A stretch of DNA of 64,000 nt from Kribbella monticola (lineage in GTDB: Bacteria > Actinomycetota > Actinomycetes > Propionibacteriales > Kribbellaceae): positions 124,001 to 188,000 of the forward strand of contig NZ_QFXK01000029.1 of assembly GCF_003261635.1 (NCBI RefSeq), given 5' to 3'. The notes beneath the pieces were generated by a model. That model did not search any database, was not told the DNA's origin, and saw only the letters and a program-made list of their open reading frames with translations. Below are positions 50,146-58,736 of the stretch, piece after piece (position 1 is the stretch's first letter; every line of letters begins with the position of its first letter). The translations under genes and the position numbers were made by a program.

Positions 50146-51290
50146 CAGAGCTGGTACGAGAACAGGCCGTCGAGGACGCGGTCCTGCTCTGTCTCGGTGA
50201 GCTGGCTGAACAACGGGAGCCGCACCAGCCGGCTGCTGAGGTCCTCGGTGACGTCGCAGCCGCCCGGACCGACCCGGCCGTACTTCTTCCCGGCCGGAGC
50301 CGAGTGCAGCGGCACGTAGTGGAACGCCGCGGTGATGTTGCGCTCGCGCAGGTGCGCGATCAGCCCGAGCTGGTGCTCATGGGAGGGCATCAGCACGTAG
50401 TACATGTGCGCGGGGTGCACACAGTCGGCAGGGACCGTCGGCAGGCCGACGCCGTTCGCCTCGGCCCAGTCGGGGAGCTTGTCGTGGTAACGCTGCCACA
50501 TAGCCAGCCGCGGTGCCTGGATCTCCTCGAACAGTTCCAGCTGGGCGGTCAGGAACGCAGCGAGTGGGTCGGCCAGCAGGTAACTGGAGCCGATGTCGAT
50601 CCAGCGGTACTTGTCGACCTGGCCGCGGAAGAACTGGCTGCGGTTCGTGCCCTTCTCCCGGATCACCTCCGCGCGGTGGAGCAGGTCGGCGTCGTTCAGC
50701 ACCAGCGCGCCGCCCTCACCGCAGTGCACGTTCTTGGTGCCGTGGAACGACTGCGTCGCCATCTGCCCGAGCGAACCGAGCGGACGGCCCTTGTACGAAC
50801 CGCCGAGGCCGTGCGCGTTGTCCTCGATCACCGTCAGCCCGTGCTTCTCGGCGATCGCCAGCACGGTGTCCATCTCGACCGCGACGCCGGCGTAGTGGAC
50901 CACGACGATCGCCTTGGTCCGGTCGGTGATCGCAGCCTCGACCTGGGTCTCGTCGAGGTTCAGCGTGTCCGGCCGGATGTCGACGAACACCGGTACGGCG
51001 CCGCGCAGCGCGTATGCGTTGGCCGTCGAGACGAAGGTGAACGACGGCATGATCACCTCGTCGCCGGGCTCCAGGTCGAGCAGCAGCGCGGTCATCTCCA
51101 GCGCATGCGTGCAGGAGGGCGTCAGCAGTGCCCCGACGCCACCGGCCAGCTTCGTGAGCAGCTCGGAGGCGCGGGCGGTGAACGGGCCGTCCCCGACCAC
51201 CGCGGCCGAGGCGAAGGACTGGTTGACGTAGGCGAGTTCGTCGCCCGCCACAAAGGCCTTGACGAAGGGGATCGGAGACAGGTCGGGCAT
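50145..51290 (-). CDS. wecE: dTDP-4-amino-4,6-dideoxyhexose transaminase (WecE/RffA)
   Basis: A 381-residue PLP enzyme of the DegT/DnrJ/EryC1 family that converts dTDP-4-keto-6-deoxyglucose to dTDP-4-amino-4,6-dideoxy-galactose using glutamate. Near-complete WecE signatures are seen: FVSTANAYALRGAVPVFVDI, VHYAGVAVEMD, VIEDNAHGLGGSYKGRPLG and SFHGTKNVHCGEGGAL, with Lys186 as the PLP lysine. FHYVPLHSAPAGKKYGR is typical of WecE. It is coupled to the WecD-like gene. RmlA and RmlB, which supply the substrate, are not in the window. Confidence 0.93.
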   Translation of the reverse strand: MPDLSPIPFVKAFVAGDELAYVNQSFASAAVVGDGPFTARASELLTKLAGGVGALLTPSCTHALEMTALLLDLEPGDEVIMPSFTFVSTANAYALRGAVPVFVDIRPDTLNLDETQVEAAITDRTKAIVVVHYAGVAVEMDTVLAIAEKHGLTVIEDNAHGLGGSYKGRPLGSLGQMATQSFHGTKNVHCGEGGALVLNDADLLHRAEVIREKGTNRSQFFRGQVDKYRWIDIGSSYLLADPLAAFLTAQLELFEEIQAPRLAMWQRYHDKLPDWAEANGVGLPTVPADCVHPAHMYYVLMPSHEHQLGLIAHLRERNITAAFHYVPLHSAPAGKKYGRVGPGGCDVTEDLSSRLVRLPLFSQLTETEQDRVLDGLFSYQL

Positions 51291-51301
51291 GGTGGAGGAG
51301 C

Positions 51302-52333
51302 CTACCCGTGGTCGGTAGCGCGGTCCGAAACAGCTTGAGCGGCAGCGTCGGCAGTGGCTTCGTCAAGGGCTTCGGCGTACGAATGATGACCGGGGTCCTC
51401 GAGGCTGTCGTAGCCGATCATGAACTGCGGCCGCCGCTGGCTGGCCTGGAACAAGCGGGCCACGTACTCCCCCAGCAACCCGAGGCAGAGCAACTGGAGC
51501 GCACCGATCGTCCCGACGGCGAGCACCGTAGAGGTCCAGCCGGGAATGCTCCGGCCGGTCAGCTTGATCGCCAACGCAGCAACCACGACCCCCACCGACA
51601 GCAACCCGCCGAGCAGCCCGAGCCACGTCGCGAGCCGCAGTGGCGCCGCCGAGAAGGCAGTCAGGCTGTCGAAGGCCAGCCGGAACATCTTGGACAGCGT
51701 GTACTTCGTACTTCCGGCGGCCCGCTCTGCGCGGACGTACTTCACCTCCGCGCTCGGGAAGCCCAGCCACGGGATCACCAGCCGGAAGACCCGGCCGTCC
51801 TCGGGTAGCTGGTTCACTGCGTCCACCACGCGCCGGGAGACGAGCCGGAAGTCACCCGCGTCGAACGGCAGATCGCGGCCGACCAAGCGGCACATGAGCC
51901 GGTAGTAGAGGCGCGCGGTCGTCCGCTTCGCCCAGCTGTCGCTGGAGCGATCGGAACGTACGCCGTACACGACGTCGACGTCGTCCTCGCGCGCTGTGGC
52001 GAGCAGCTCGGCGATGACCTCGGGTGGATCCTGCAGGTCGGCGTCGATGGTGACCAGGTATTCACCGCGAGCCAGCTGGAATCCGGCCGACAGGGCCGCC
52101 TGGTGGCCGCTGTTGCGCAGCAACCGGACCAACCGGAGCTCTGGCCAGTCCGCGCTCGCCCTGGTGAGTAATGCGGCGGTCCGGTCGCGGCTTCCGTCGT
52201 CGACCACCACCAGCTCGTAGCTGAGCCCCAGGCCGTCCAGCAGTGGGTGCATCCGGTCGAGGAAGATCGGCAGCACGTCCTCCTCGTCGTACATTGGTAC
52301 GACGACGGACAGTACGGGCCGAGTGGTTTGCAT
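51302..52333 (-). CDS. Polyprenyl-phosphate glycosyltransferase, ArnC/DPM1-like
   Basis: A 343-residue GT2 enzyme with VLSVVVPMYDEEDVLPIFLDRM, VVDDGSRDRT, RNSGHQAALSAGF and TIDADLQDPPEV (DxD), a specificity segment FDAGDFRLVSRRVVDAVNQLPEDGRVFR, and two C-terminal membrane helices (about 228-300) as in ArnC and GtrB. It would load a sugar on polyprenyl phosphate for use by GT-C enzymes. GGAGGAGGG lies 8 bases before the ATG. It is 11 bp upstream of wecE and divergent from paralogue B of the large membrane family, a pairing that suggests donor and user. Confidence 0.9.
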   Translation of the reverse strand: MQTTRPVLSVVVPMYDEEDVLPIFLDRMHPLLDGLGLSYELVVVDDGSRDRTAALLTRASADWPELRLVRLLRNSGHQAALSAGFQLARGEYLVTIDADLQDPPEVIAELLATAREDDVDVVYGVRSDRSSDSWAKRTTARLYYRLMCRLVGRDLPFDAGDFRLVSRRVVDAVNQLPEDGRVFRLVIPWLGFPSAEVKYVRAERAAGSTKYTLSKMFRLAFDSLTAFSAAPLRLATWLGLLGGLLSVGVVVAALAIKLTGRSIPGWTSTVLAVGTIGALQLLCLGLLGEYVARLFQASQRRPQFMIGYDSLEDPGHHSYAEALDEATADAAAQAVSDRATDHG

Positions 52334-52388
52334 GCGAGAAGCCCTCCTCCGGCGAGGTTACCCGGCTCGGCTCACCTGGGGATCCCGC

Positions 52389-52394
52389 TACCCT
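52389..52394 (+). promoter_or_regulatory. -10 box for leaderless paralogue B
   Basis: TACCCT ends 6 nt before the GTG at 52401; no ribosome site is present near that GTG or the later ATG at 52410. Confidence 0.45.
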
Positions 52395-52400
52395 CTGGTG

Positions 52401-54761
52401 GTGCCGACGATGACCAATGACACCGCCAGTAGCCTCGCTACTGCGGAGCGTGAGGTCAGTCCGTCCATGCCGTCGCTGCTCAGTCTGTTGCCGTGGCGGC
52501 CTATCGGCGCCGGCGCGGTGAAGGTGGCAGCCGGGGTCGCCCTGGCCTGGTTGACGATCTGGCTGATGGCCAGTCACTCGTCCAGCCACGACATCGTCGC
52601 GCTGCTGCGCTTCTGGGTCTTCGGGATCACCCTGCCGGGCACGCTGCTGTGGCGCCTGGCCAGCCCGTTCCGGCACAACCTGATCGAGGACTTCGCCGCT
52701 GGCTCACTGGTCGGCGTGTCCCTGCTGATCCTGGTCTATCTGGGGGTTGCTCCCCTCGGCGGCCAGCGGTGGGCCTGGCTGTGGGCCGCGCCCGTGATCA
52801 TCGCGGTGACCGTCGTACCGAGCTGGCGACGACGCTGCCTCCAGCGCGTCGAGCGACCCGTCTCACCCTTGACGGCCTGGTTGGTCGCCACCACGCTTGC
52901 CCTGCCGCTCTACGCCATCGGGCGGTACCGCGCGCTGGCTCCCGCGCCGTACACCGATGCCCGCTCCCACGTGCCGGACATGGCCTTCCACCAGGCGCTG
53001 GCCGCGAGCGCCAAGTACGACGTACCGCTGCAGGCGCCGTACGTGAACGGCGAGCGGATGGACTACCACTACTTCTGGCACCAGCTCACCGCCGCCACTT
53101 CCTGGGCCACCGGAGTGGACCTCACCGACCTGATCTACAACATCGGCTGGATCCCCCTGCTGCTGGCCGGTTGTGCGCTGATCTACGCGCTCACCGACCG
53201 GATCGCACCCGGCTCGCGCTGGGCCGGGCCGCTGGCCATCGCCGTCGCCGGTATCGCCGGCACCGTCGATGCGTACCCGTCCGTGCGCCTCCCGGCGGAG
53301 AGCCTGATCAGCTACTACTGGGGCAGCCCGACGCAGAATCTCGGCGGTGCCCTGATCACTTTGCTGGCACTGATCGGTGTCGATCTGCTGCGCGGGCGAA
53401 GCGGCCCTGCCACCTGGGTGCTCTTCGTCGTGATCGCCGCCGCCGCGTCGGGTTCGAAGGCGACCGTGCTGCCGATGATCATCTGCGGGCTCGGGCTGGT
53501 GGTGTTCATCCGGCTGCTCTACGGCCGCTTCGCCAAGGGCGCGCTGCTGATCGCGATCGTGCTCGGCGGCATCTTCGTGGCCGCCATTTTCGTTGTCTTC
53601 GGCAACAAGTCGTCCGGCCTCGCGGTCCGGCCGTGGGTGACGTTCGCGAAGGTCGGCATCTATCCGCTGGTCGCCAAACCGGTCGAGGGCGGTGGGTTCG
53701 ACCATGCCGCGATGTGGATCGGCGGCATCACCTTGTGCCTCGGCCTGCTGCTCGGCTCGGCCGGCCTGCTGGTGCTGCTCGGTACGGCGGCCCGCTGGTT
53801 CCGCGATCCGGGCATGATCTTCCTGGTCGGCATCGCGATCGCCGGCTTCGGCGGCCTGGTCCTGACCGACCAGCCGGGCACCAGCCAGCTGTACTTCCAC
53901 CGGACCGCGGTGCCGATCATCGCCGCCCTCGCCGCAGCGGGCGTGTGGATGCTGGTGTTCTGGTTTGCCGACCGGCGGTCGGGCGTGCTCGTGTTCGTCT
54001 CGCTGCTCGGCGGGATCGGGGCGACCGCGGCCGCCCGGTCGATCGTGAAGGCCAACCCGGGCGACGGCAAGCCGTTCCTGACAGCGGACGGACGGCTGAC
54101 CGGGCTGATCGCGCCGTGGGTCTGGACGATCACCTTCCTGCTCGCGGTCGCGATCCTGGTGACCGTTCTGTGGAAGCTCGCCAAGCGCCGAGGGCGGCCG
54201 ACCAGAGTCGCGACGGCATCCTTCGTCCTGGCGGGGATGGGCGCCGGACTCTTCCTGCCCCTGCAGGCGATGGCTTCGTATCACCGGACCGACCTGCCTC
54301 CGCTGTCCGACGACTTCAAGCTCGGTCCCTCGGCGACCCAGACGACAGCCGCCCTGTGGCTGCGCGACCACACCGCACCTGGCGAGCTGATCGCCACCAA
54401 CGCGCACTGCACGATGAAGAACACCACCGGCTGCGACTCCCGGCACTTCTGGATCGCTGCCCTGAGCGAACGCCACGTGCTGGTCGAAGGCTGGGGCTAC
54501 ACCAACACCATCAACGAGCTCGTCGCGGACACCGGGATGAGCCCGAACGGCCTGCCGTTCTGGGACCAGCAGAAACTCGAGGACAACGACCGCGCCTTCA
54601 TCACCCCGACCCGCGACAACCTGCGGCTCCTGAAGGTCAAGTACGGCGTCCGCTGGCTCTACGCCGATCCCGGGCAGACCGTGGTCGAGACGGCGAAGCT
54701 CGACACGCTCGCGACGCTGCGATTCAAAGCGTCCGACGCGCTGATCTACGAACTTCCTTGA
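52401..54761 (+). CDS. Large polytopic membrane protein, putative GT-C glycosyltransferase (paralogue B)
   Basis: A 786-residue protein with about 13 membrane helices and a C-terminal soluble domain. It resembles paralogue A most closely: VPLQAPYVNGERMDYHYFWHQL in the first large loop, ATNAHCTMKNTTGCDSRHFW, VLVEGWGYT, FWDQQKLEDNDRAFITPTR and YGVRWLYAD near the end. The GTG at 52401 is preferred because of the -10 box 6 nt upstream; the ATG at 52410 is a close alternative. It is divergent from the ArnC-like GT2 gene. The GT-C function is inferred; the shared C-terminal Cys, Trp and Asp residues suggest a conserved, possibly substrate-binding, exterior domain. Confidence 0.65.
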   Translation: MPTMTNDTASSLATAEREVSPSMPSLLSLLPWRPIGAGAVKVAAGVALAWLTIWLMASHSSSHDIVALLRFWVFGITLPGTLLWRLASPFRHNLIEDFAAGSLVGVSLLILVYLGVAPLGGQRWAWLWAAPVIIAVTVVPSWRRRCLQRVERPVSPLTAWLVATTLALPLYAIGRYRALAPAPYTDARSHVPDMAFHQALAASAKYDVPLQAPYVNGERMDYHYFWHQLTAATSWATGVDLTDLIYNIGWIPLLLAGCALIYALTDRIAPGSRWAGPLAIAVAGIAGTVDAYPSVRLPAESLISYYWGSPTQNLGGALITLLALIGVDLLRGRSGPATWVLFVVIAAAASGSKATVLPMIICGLGLVVFIRLLYGRFAKGALLIAIVLGGIFVAAIFVVFGNKSSGLAVRPWVTFAKVGIYPLVAKPVEGGGFDHAAMWIGGITLCLGLLLGSAGLLVLLGTAARWFRDPGMIFLVGIAIAGFGGLVLTDQPGTSQLYFHRTAVPIIAALAAAGVWMLVFWFADRRSGVLVFVSLLGGIGATAAARSIVKANPGDGKPFLTADGRLTGLIAPWVWTITFLLAVAILVTVLWKLAKRRGRPTRVATASFVLAGMGAGLFLPLQAMASYHRTDLPPLSDDFKLGPSATQTTAALWLRDHTAPGELIATNAHCTMKNTTGCDSRHFWIAALSERHVLVEGWGYTNTINELVADTGMSPNGLPFWDQQKLEDNDRAFITPTRDNLRLLKVKYGVRWLYADPGQTVVETAKLDTLATLRFKASDALIYELP

Positions 54762-54773
54762 CAGCGGTAGGGC

Positions 54774-55760
54774 TTACGCGGGCAGCACCTGCACACCACT
54801 GACGTCCACCGAACCGGCGTCCTCGACCACGATCGGCCGGCGCCCTCGGCGTGGCGGTGGGTTGCCGACCTCGACCGGCAGCGGCTGGACCGTCACGTCG
54901 CGAAGATCGAGGTCGACGAACGGCCGGGTGCTGATCGCTCCGTCGACCTCGCTCCGGCCCCAGCCCGCGACCCGGATCGCGTACAGATCACCGCACCAGC
55001 CGATGGCGCAGTCGCGGATCGACAGCCCGTGGTTGATCCCGCGCCCGGCACCTTCCTCGCGGTACCGGTCGGTGTTGTCGCCGGGCAGCAACCTGAAGCC
55101 GATCTCCACCCGTTCGCACTGCACGTCGCGGACTTCGACGTCGTGCACCGAGCTGAGACAGAACGCCTCGAAAGCGTCGTACACCCGGAGTCCGTCGACT
55201 TGGAAGTGATGAGGGTGCAGTGAGTATCCGGTGATGTCGCTGACGCCGGCGCCGACGGCACCCCAGTGCGCGATGAACGCCGTACCGCCGCCGTGTACTT
55301 CGAGATCCGACAACCGCACGTCCCGGACTGCGCCGATGAGAGTGAGGTTGTTGGCCGCACAGCGTCCGGCGCGCCGGACCACCAGCCGTCGTACGGCGAT
55401 CCGCTCGATCCACTCCGGCTGCTCGGCGTAGAAGTACCGGCCGATCGTGACGGCGGTCCACTCGGCTCCGTCGTGCGGACCGGGTGAGGCGTCCGGAAGC
55501 TCCACGGTCAGGTCGGTGACGGTGACGTCGGAGCCGAGGACGTGGATCAGCGGCGCCGACTCGGCCCGCGCGCGCCACAACGTCGTACCGGAGCCCGACA
55601 GGGACCACGAGTCGGTGAGGACGAGGCCGCCGCTGATCGGGTACGACCCGGCAGGCAGGAGCAACCGGCCACGTTCGGATTCGGTCAACAGCGCGCGAAG
55701 CAGCTCGCCGTTGTCGTCGCCGTCGTCACCGAGCCGTGGCCGGTAGTCGGGAACAGTCAG
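54774..55760 (-). CDS. Right-handed beta-helix protein, uncertain start
   Basis: A pectate-lyase-like beta-helix protein, 328 aa if read from a CTG at 55760, 304 aa from a TTG at 55688. No ATG or GTG is in frame upstream of the helix. The CTG overlaps the preceding stop as CTGA, like the ATGA couplings elsewhere here, and its extra residues (about DDGDDNGELLRALLTESERG) continue the N-terminal cap, so I favour it. Repeats of about 22 residues with VTVTDLTVEL, VRDVRLSDLEVHGG, VHDVEVRDVQCERV and LSIRDCAIGW form the coil. No signal peptide. Polysaccharide binding or modification is likely; the catalytic residues are not evident. Confidence 0.65.
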   Translation of the reverse strand: MTVPDYRPRLGDDGDDNGELLRALLTESERGRLLLPAGSYPISGGLVLTDSWSLSGSGTTLWRARAESAPLIHVLGSDVTVTDLTVELPDASPGPHDGAEWTAVTIGRYFYAEQPEWIERIAVRRLVVRRAGRCAANNLTLIGAVRDVRLSDLEVHGGGTAFIAHWGAVGAGVSDITGYSLHPHHFQVDGLRVYDAFEAFCLSSVHDVEVRDVQCERVEIGFRLLPGDNTDRYREEGAGRGINHGLSIRDCAIGWCGDLYAIRVAGWGRSEVDGAISTRPFVDLDLRDVTVQPLPVEVGNPPPRRGRRPIVVEDAGSVDVSGVQVLPA

Positions 55761-56977
55761 GACCCGGCCCGTACGACGAGGTCCCAGCGCACCGTCGCGC
55801 CCTCGGCGATGTCAGGCACGTCGCCCAGCCCTGACGGGTCGACCGTCAACCGGACCAGCGCCGGAACCGTCAGCGGCCCGTCGGTGACGATCTCGACCTC
55901 GGTGCCCTCCTGCGCCCGCACCTGCACACCAGGCACCGGACCGGCTTCGAGACCGGCCAGCTCCACCTGGACGACGTTCCGGCCGACCAGGTCTGCCATC
56001 GCGTCGGCGAGCGGGTTCGGCGGCGGTCCTGGCGGAACCACCGGCGCGGGCGGTGGGGGCGGAGGTGGCGGCGGCGCGGCCGGCCGGCCCTTGGCAGCAC
56101 GCACGATTCTGCGCTTGAGCGCGGCCGCGCGCCTGCTCGTCTTCTTCGCCACCGGGACCGCGGCGACCGGGACGACCCAGCGGGCCGCACGCTTGACGCT
56201 GCGCTTCAACCGACGGGCGGCGCTCGGTCGCTGCGGCACCGGCGGAGGGAGCGGTTCGGGCTCGGGTTCCGGCTCGGGCTCGATCGGGGGCGGCGGTTCG
56301 ATCAGAGTCGCCCGGGCGATCCAGCGGCGCGGGCCGTCGCCAGGATTGGCCACGAAGTAGTCGCCCTGGATCGGCCACGTGGTGTCTGCCGGAACGTTGC
56401 CGGTCGAAACCAGGCCGGCGGTCCGTTCGCCGTCCACCTCGGTGAACTCGACCCGCTTCACCAGTACGCCGACCGCACCGGCCGAAGCAGCCGGGGCCCA
56501 CGACGGGCGGCCGTGGTCGACGCTGACCACCTCGAGGACGAACAGCCCTGCGCTACTCAGCTCCTCCGGCCCGAGATCGAAGCTGACCACCCCGTCGGCG
56601 ACGCCCGAAGCGACTCCTCGGCGGTTCAGCAGCACAGCGCCGCGAGTCTTGCCCTGCGAACGAACCAGCAACAGGCGGGGCAGCTCGGCCTCCCGCAACG
56701 ACACATCCTCCGCGACTTGCTCCTGCCACCAGCCCAGGGCCATACCGTCGAAGCTGAAGTGCGCGGTCACCCGGACGGGCCGGCCACTCGGAGCCACCTT
56801 GGCGCCGAGCAGAGCCGGCGATGCGACGAAGCGGCCGATCACGGCGACACCGCGAGACATGCAGTCGATCAGGACCAGGTCGCTCGGCTGTCCGGAGCTC
56901 AGGACGCCGGGCACTGCGAGCGGCACCGGCACGATGTCGAACGCGGTCTGGAAACGCGGCGTGGTAAAGACCTTCAC
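55757..56977 (-). CDS. Protein of unknown function with basic, Pro-rich linkers
   Basis: A 406-residue protein, GTG start overlapping the upstream stop as GTGA. The N-terminal half (about 1-215) is beta-rich and unassigned, with PRLLLVRSQGKTRGAVLLNRRG. A segment of Glu-Pro repeats (about 222-240) is followed by a strongly basic block (RRLKRSVKRAARWV... RRAAALKRRIVRAAKGRP, about 245-300), a Pro run, and a small beta domain. Alternating acidic-Pro, basic and Pro-rich stretches are unusual and suggest a scaffold or polyanion-binding protein. It lies between a polymer-synthesis gene and the beta-helix gene with overlapping ends. Confidence 0.6.
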   Translation of the reverse strand: MKVFTTPRFQTAFDIVPVPLAVPGVLSSGQPSDLVLIDCMSRGVAVIGRFVASPALLGAKVAPSGRPVRVTAHFSFDGMALGWWQEQVAEDVSLREAELPRLLLVRSQGKTRGAVLLNRRGVASGVADGVVSFDLGPEELSSAGLFVLEVVSVDHGRPSWAPAASAGAVGVLVKRVEFTEVDGERTAGLVSTGNVPADTTWPIQGDYFVANPGDGPRRWIARATLIEPPPPIEPEPEPEPEPLPPPVPQRPSAARRLKRSVKRAARWVVPVAAVPVAKKTSRRAAALKRRIVRAAKGRPAAPPPPPPPPPAPVVPPGPPPNPLADAMADLVGRNVVQVELAGLEAGPVPGVQVRAQEGTEVEIVTDGPLTVPALVRLTVDPSGLGDVPDIAEGATVRWDLVVRAGS

Positions 56978-58665
56978 AGCTCGTTCACCCCGCCCAGTGC
57001 CATCGCGAACTCCTCGGCCGACAACGTCAGATCGGTCCTGGTCAGGAACGGATCCTTGCGGACCCACATCCTCCGGACGGCGGTGAAGGCGGGGTCGGCA
57101 TCGGCCTCGATGTGCTGCATGGCCACCCTCAGGGCGACCATCAGGAACTCCATCCGGCCCATCTCCCAGTGCTGCACCAGCGGCGTCGAGACGTCCGCTC
57201 CGCTGCGGTAGAGCCACGCCCACAGCCGCGCCCGCTCGATCTGCTCGTCGGTCACCAGCGGCCGTCCGGCCAGCAGACCCTCGATCGACTCGTCCAGCTT
57301 GGTCCAGTAGTCGTCGGCGTCCTCGGCCAGGATGGTGAAGCCGCAATGGCTCCACTCAGACCAGCCGGCCTGGATCGCGGCGATGCCGTACGCCGGTAGC
57401 TCGGTGCTGATGCTGCCGCGCACGGTGACGCCCAGATCGACCAGGCTCCACATCACGTTCTTGCTCATCTCCAGGCTGGGCAGGAAGACCAGCGGCGTAC
57501 CGGCGTGCTTGTCCTTGAGGTTGTCGAAGAAGCCGGTCGAGTCGTACAGGTGCTGGCTCGGGTGGTCGATGAACAACCAGTTGACGTCGTCGCGCTTGGC
57601 CGCGTAGTCGGCGGTCGCCTCGTACCAGGCGCCGAGGTCCTCGAAGCATTCGACGTTGGTGTTGAGCGCGTCGGAGACGGCGTGGTTGTAGACCGCGATC
57701 ACCGGCTTGCCGGGATCGAAGCCGTACCTGGCCAGCGCGTGCTCGCGGACCGAGAGCCGCTCCTCGGGGGTCTGCAACTCGATCGCCGAGATCGAGCCGC
57801 CGCGCCACCACGACGGCTTGCCCCAGGTGCCCTTCACCCGCGACGCGGTCAGCTCCGCGCTGTTGCGCAACTGGTCGCGGTTCGGCCAGACGTAGGACTC
57901 GAAGAAGTCGGCGATCTGGTGGGTGAGCTCGGCCCGGAAGGTCGGCGCACCGCGCTTGGTCTCCGGGAAGAGCGCGTACGCCTTCAGGCTGCCGGTGCTC
58001 TGGACGTGCACGGTCGGCACGTTGAACCGGGCCGCCGACTCGACCGCGAGACCCCACAGGTTGTAGTCGACGTGACTGGTGATCAGCGCGACCGGGTCGA
58101 GCCCGGCGAACAGCGCGTCGTACACGTTGGAGAACTCCGCGCTGCGTTCCTGGACCTGCGCGTACTTCGCGCCGGCCCGGATCTCGTCGGTCACCCGCGG
58201 CGTCTTGAGCACCCGGCAGACCGTCGCCCGGACGATCTCCTCGAGCACGGCCGGATCGATTCCCGATCCGGTCACCGGCAGGTCCTGACCGGCCACGTGC
58301 AGGCCGCCGGGATCCGGATTGCCGATCCGGCTGTCGACCAGGTCATGGATGTCGATCACGTCAACGGCGCCGTACGCGTGCGAGATCGCCGACAGCGCGT
58401 CGCCCTCGAAGAACGTCCAGAGAATGTCGTGCCAGTCGTCGTCCGCGCCGGTGAAGACGACCAGCCGGGCCGGCACGAACCGGCGCAGCGCGTTCGCCAC
58501 GGTCAGGTTGCGCAGCGTCACCCGGAGGTCCTGGCTCATCGCCTCGACCAGGATCACCCGCTCGGAGTCCGGGAGCACGTTCCGCTGCCAGAACTCGGAG
58601 GCCGCCGCCAGATAGAGCGGGAACTCCTTGATGTCCATCGTGCGTTTCGGAACGGTCACTGTCAC
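56974..58665 (-). CDS. Capsule/teichoic-type GT-B polysaccharide synthesis protein
   Basis: A 563-residue soluble protein of the broad capsule-polysaccharide biosynthesis group. An N-terminal Rossmann half (ILVEAMSQDLRVTLRNLTVANALRRF) precedes a second half with VIAVYNHAVSDALN, NWLFIDHPSQHLYD (His region) and VDLGVTVRGSISTELPAYGIAAIQAGWS (donor-binding 'GS.s.E.p.yg'). These echo Kdo-transferase-like and CDP-glycerol-transferase-like GT-B enzymes. The GTG at 58665 is set by TATAAC 6 nt upstream. It heads a three-gene leftward operon with the basic-linker and beta-helix proteins. Confidence 0.68.
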   Translation of the reverse strand: MTVTVPKRTMDIKEFPLYLAAASEFWQRNVLPDSERVILVEAMSQDLRVTLRNLTVANALRRFVPARLVVFTGADDDWHDILWTFFEGDALSAISHAYGAVDVIDIHDLVDSRIGNPDPGGLHVAGQDLPVTGSGIDPAVLEEIVRATVCRVLKTPRVTDEIRAGAKYAQVQERSAEFSNVYDALFAGLDPVALITSHVDYNLWGLAVESAARFNVPTVHVQSTGSLKAYALFPETKRGAPTFRAELTHQIADFFESYVWPNRDQLRNSAELTASRVKGTWGKPSWWRGGSISAIELQTPEERLSVREHALARYGFDPGKPVIAVYNHAVSDALNTNVECFEDLGAWYEATADYAAKRDDVNWLFIDHPSQHLYDSTGFFDNLKDKHAGTPLVFLPSLEMSKNVMWSLVDLGVTVRGSISTELPAYGIAAIQAGWSEWSHCGFTILAEDADDYWTKLDESIEGLLAGRPLVTDEQIERARLWAWLYRSGADVSTPLVQHWEMGRMEFLMVALRVAMQHIEADADPAFTAVRRMWVRKDPFLTRTDLTLSAEEFAMALGGVNEL

Positions 58666-58671
58666 CAGAGA

Positions 58672-58677
58672 GTTATA
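58672..58677 (-). promoter_or_regulatory. -10 box for leaderless GT-B gene
   Basis: TATAAC on the minus strand, nearly consensus, ends 6 nt before the GTG at 58665. Confidence 0.55.
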
Positions 58678-58736
58678 GCAGTCAACCCCTCTTCGTGTTA
58701 TCTGTGCCACGTCACCGATCTAGACCGGTCCGGATT

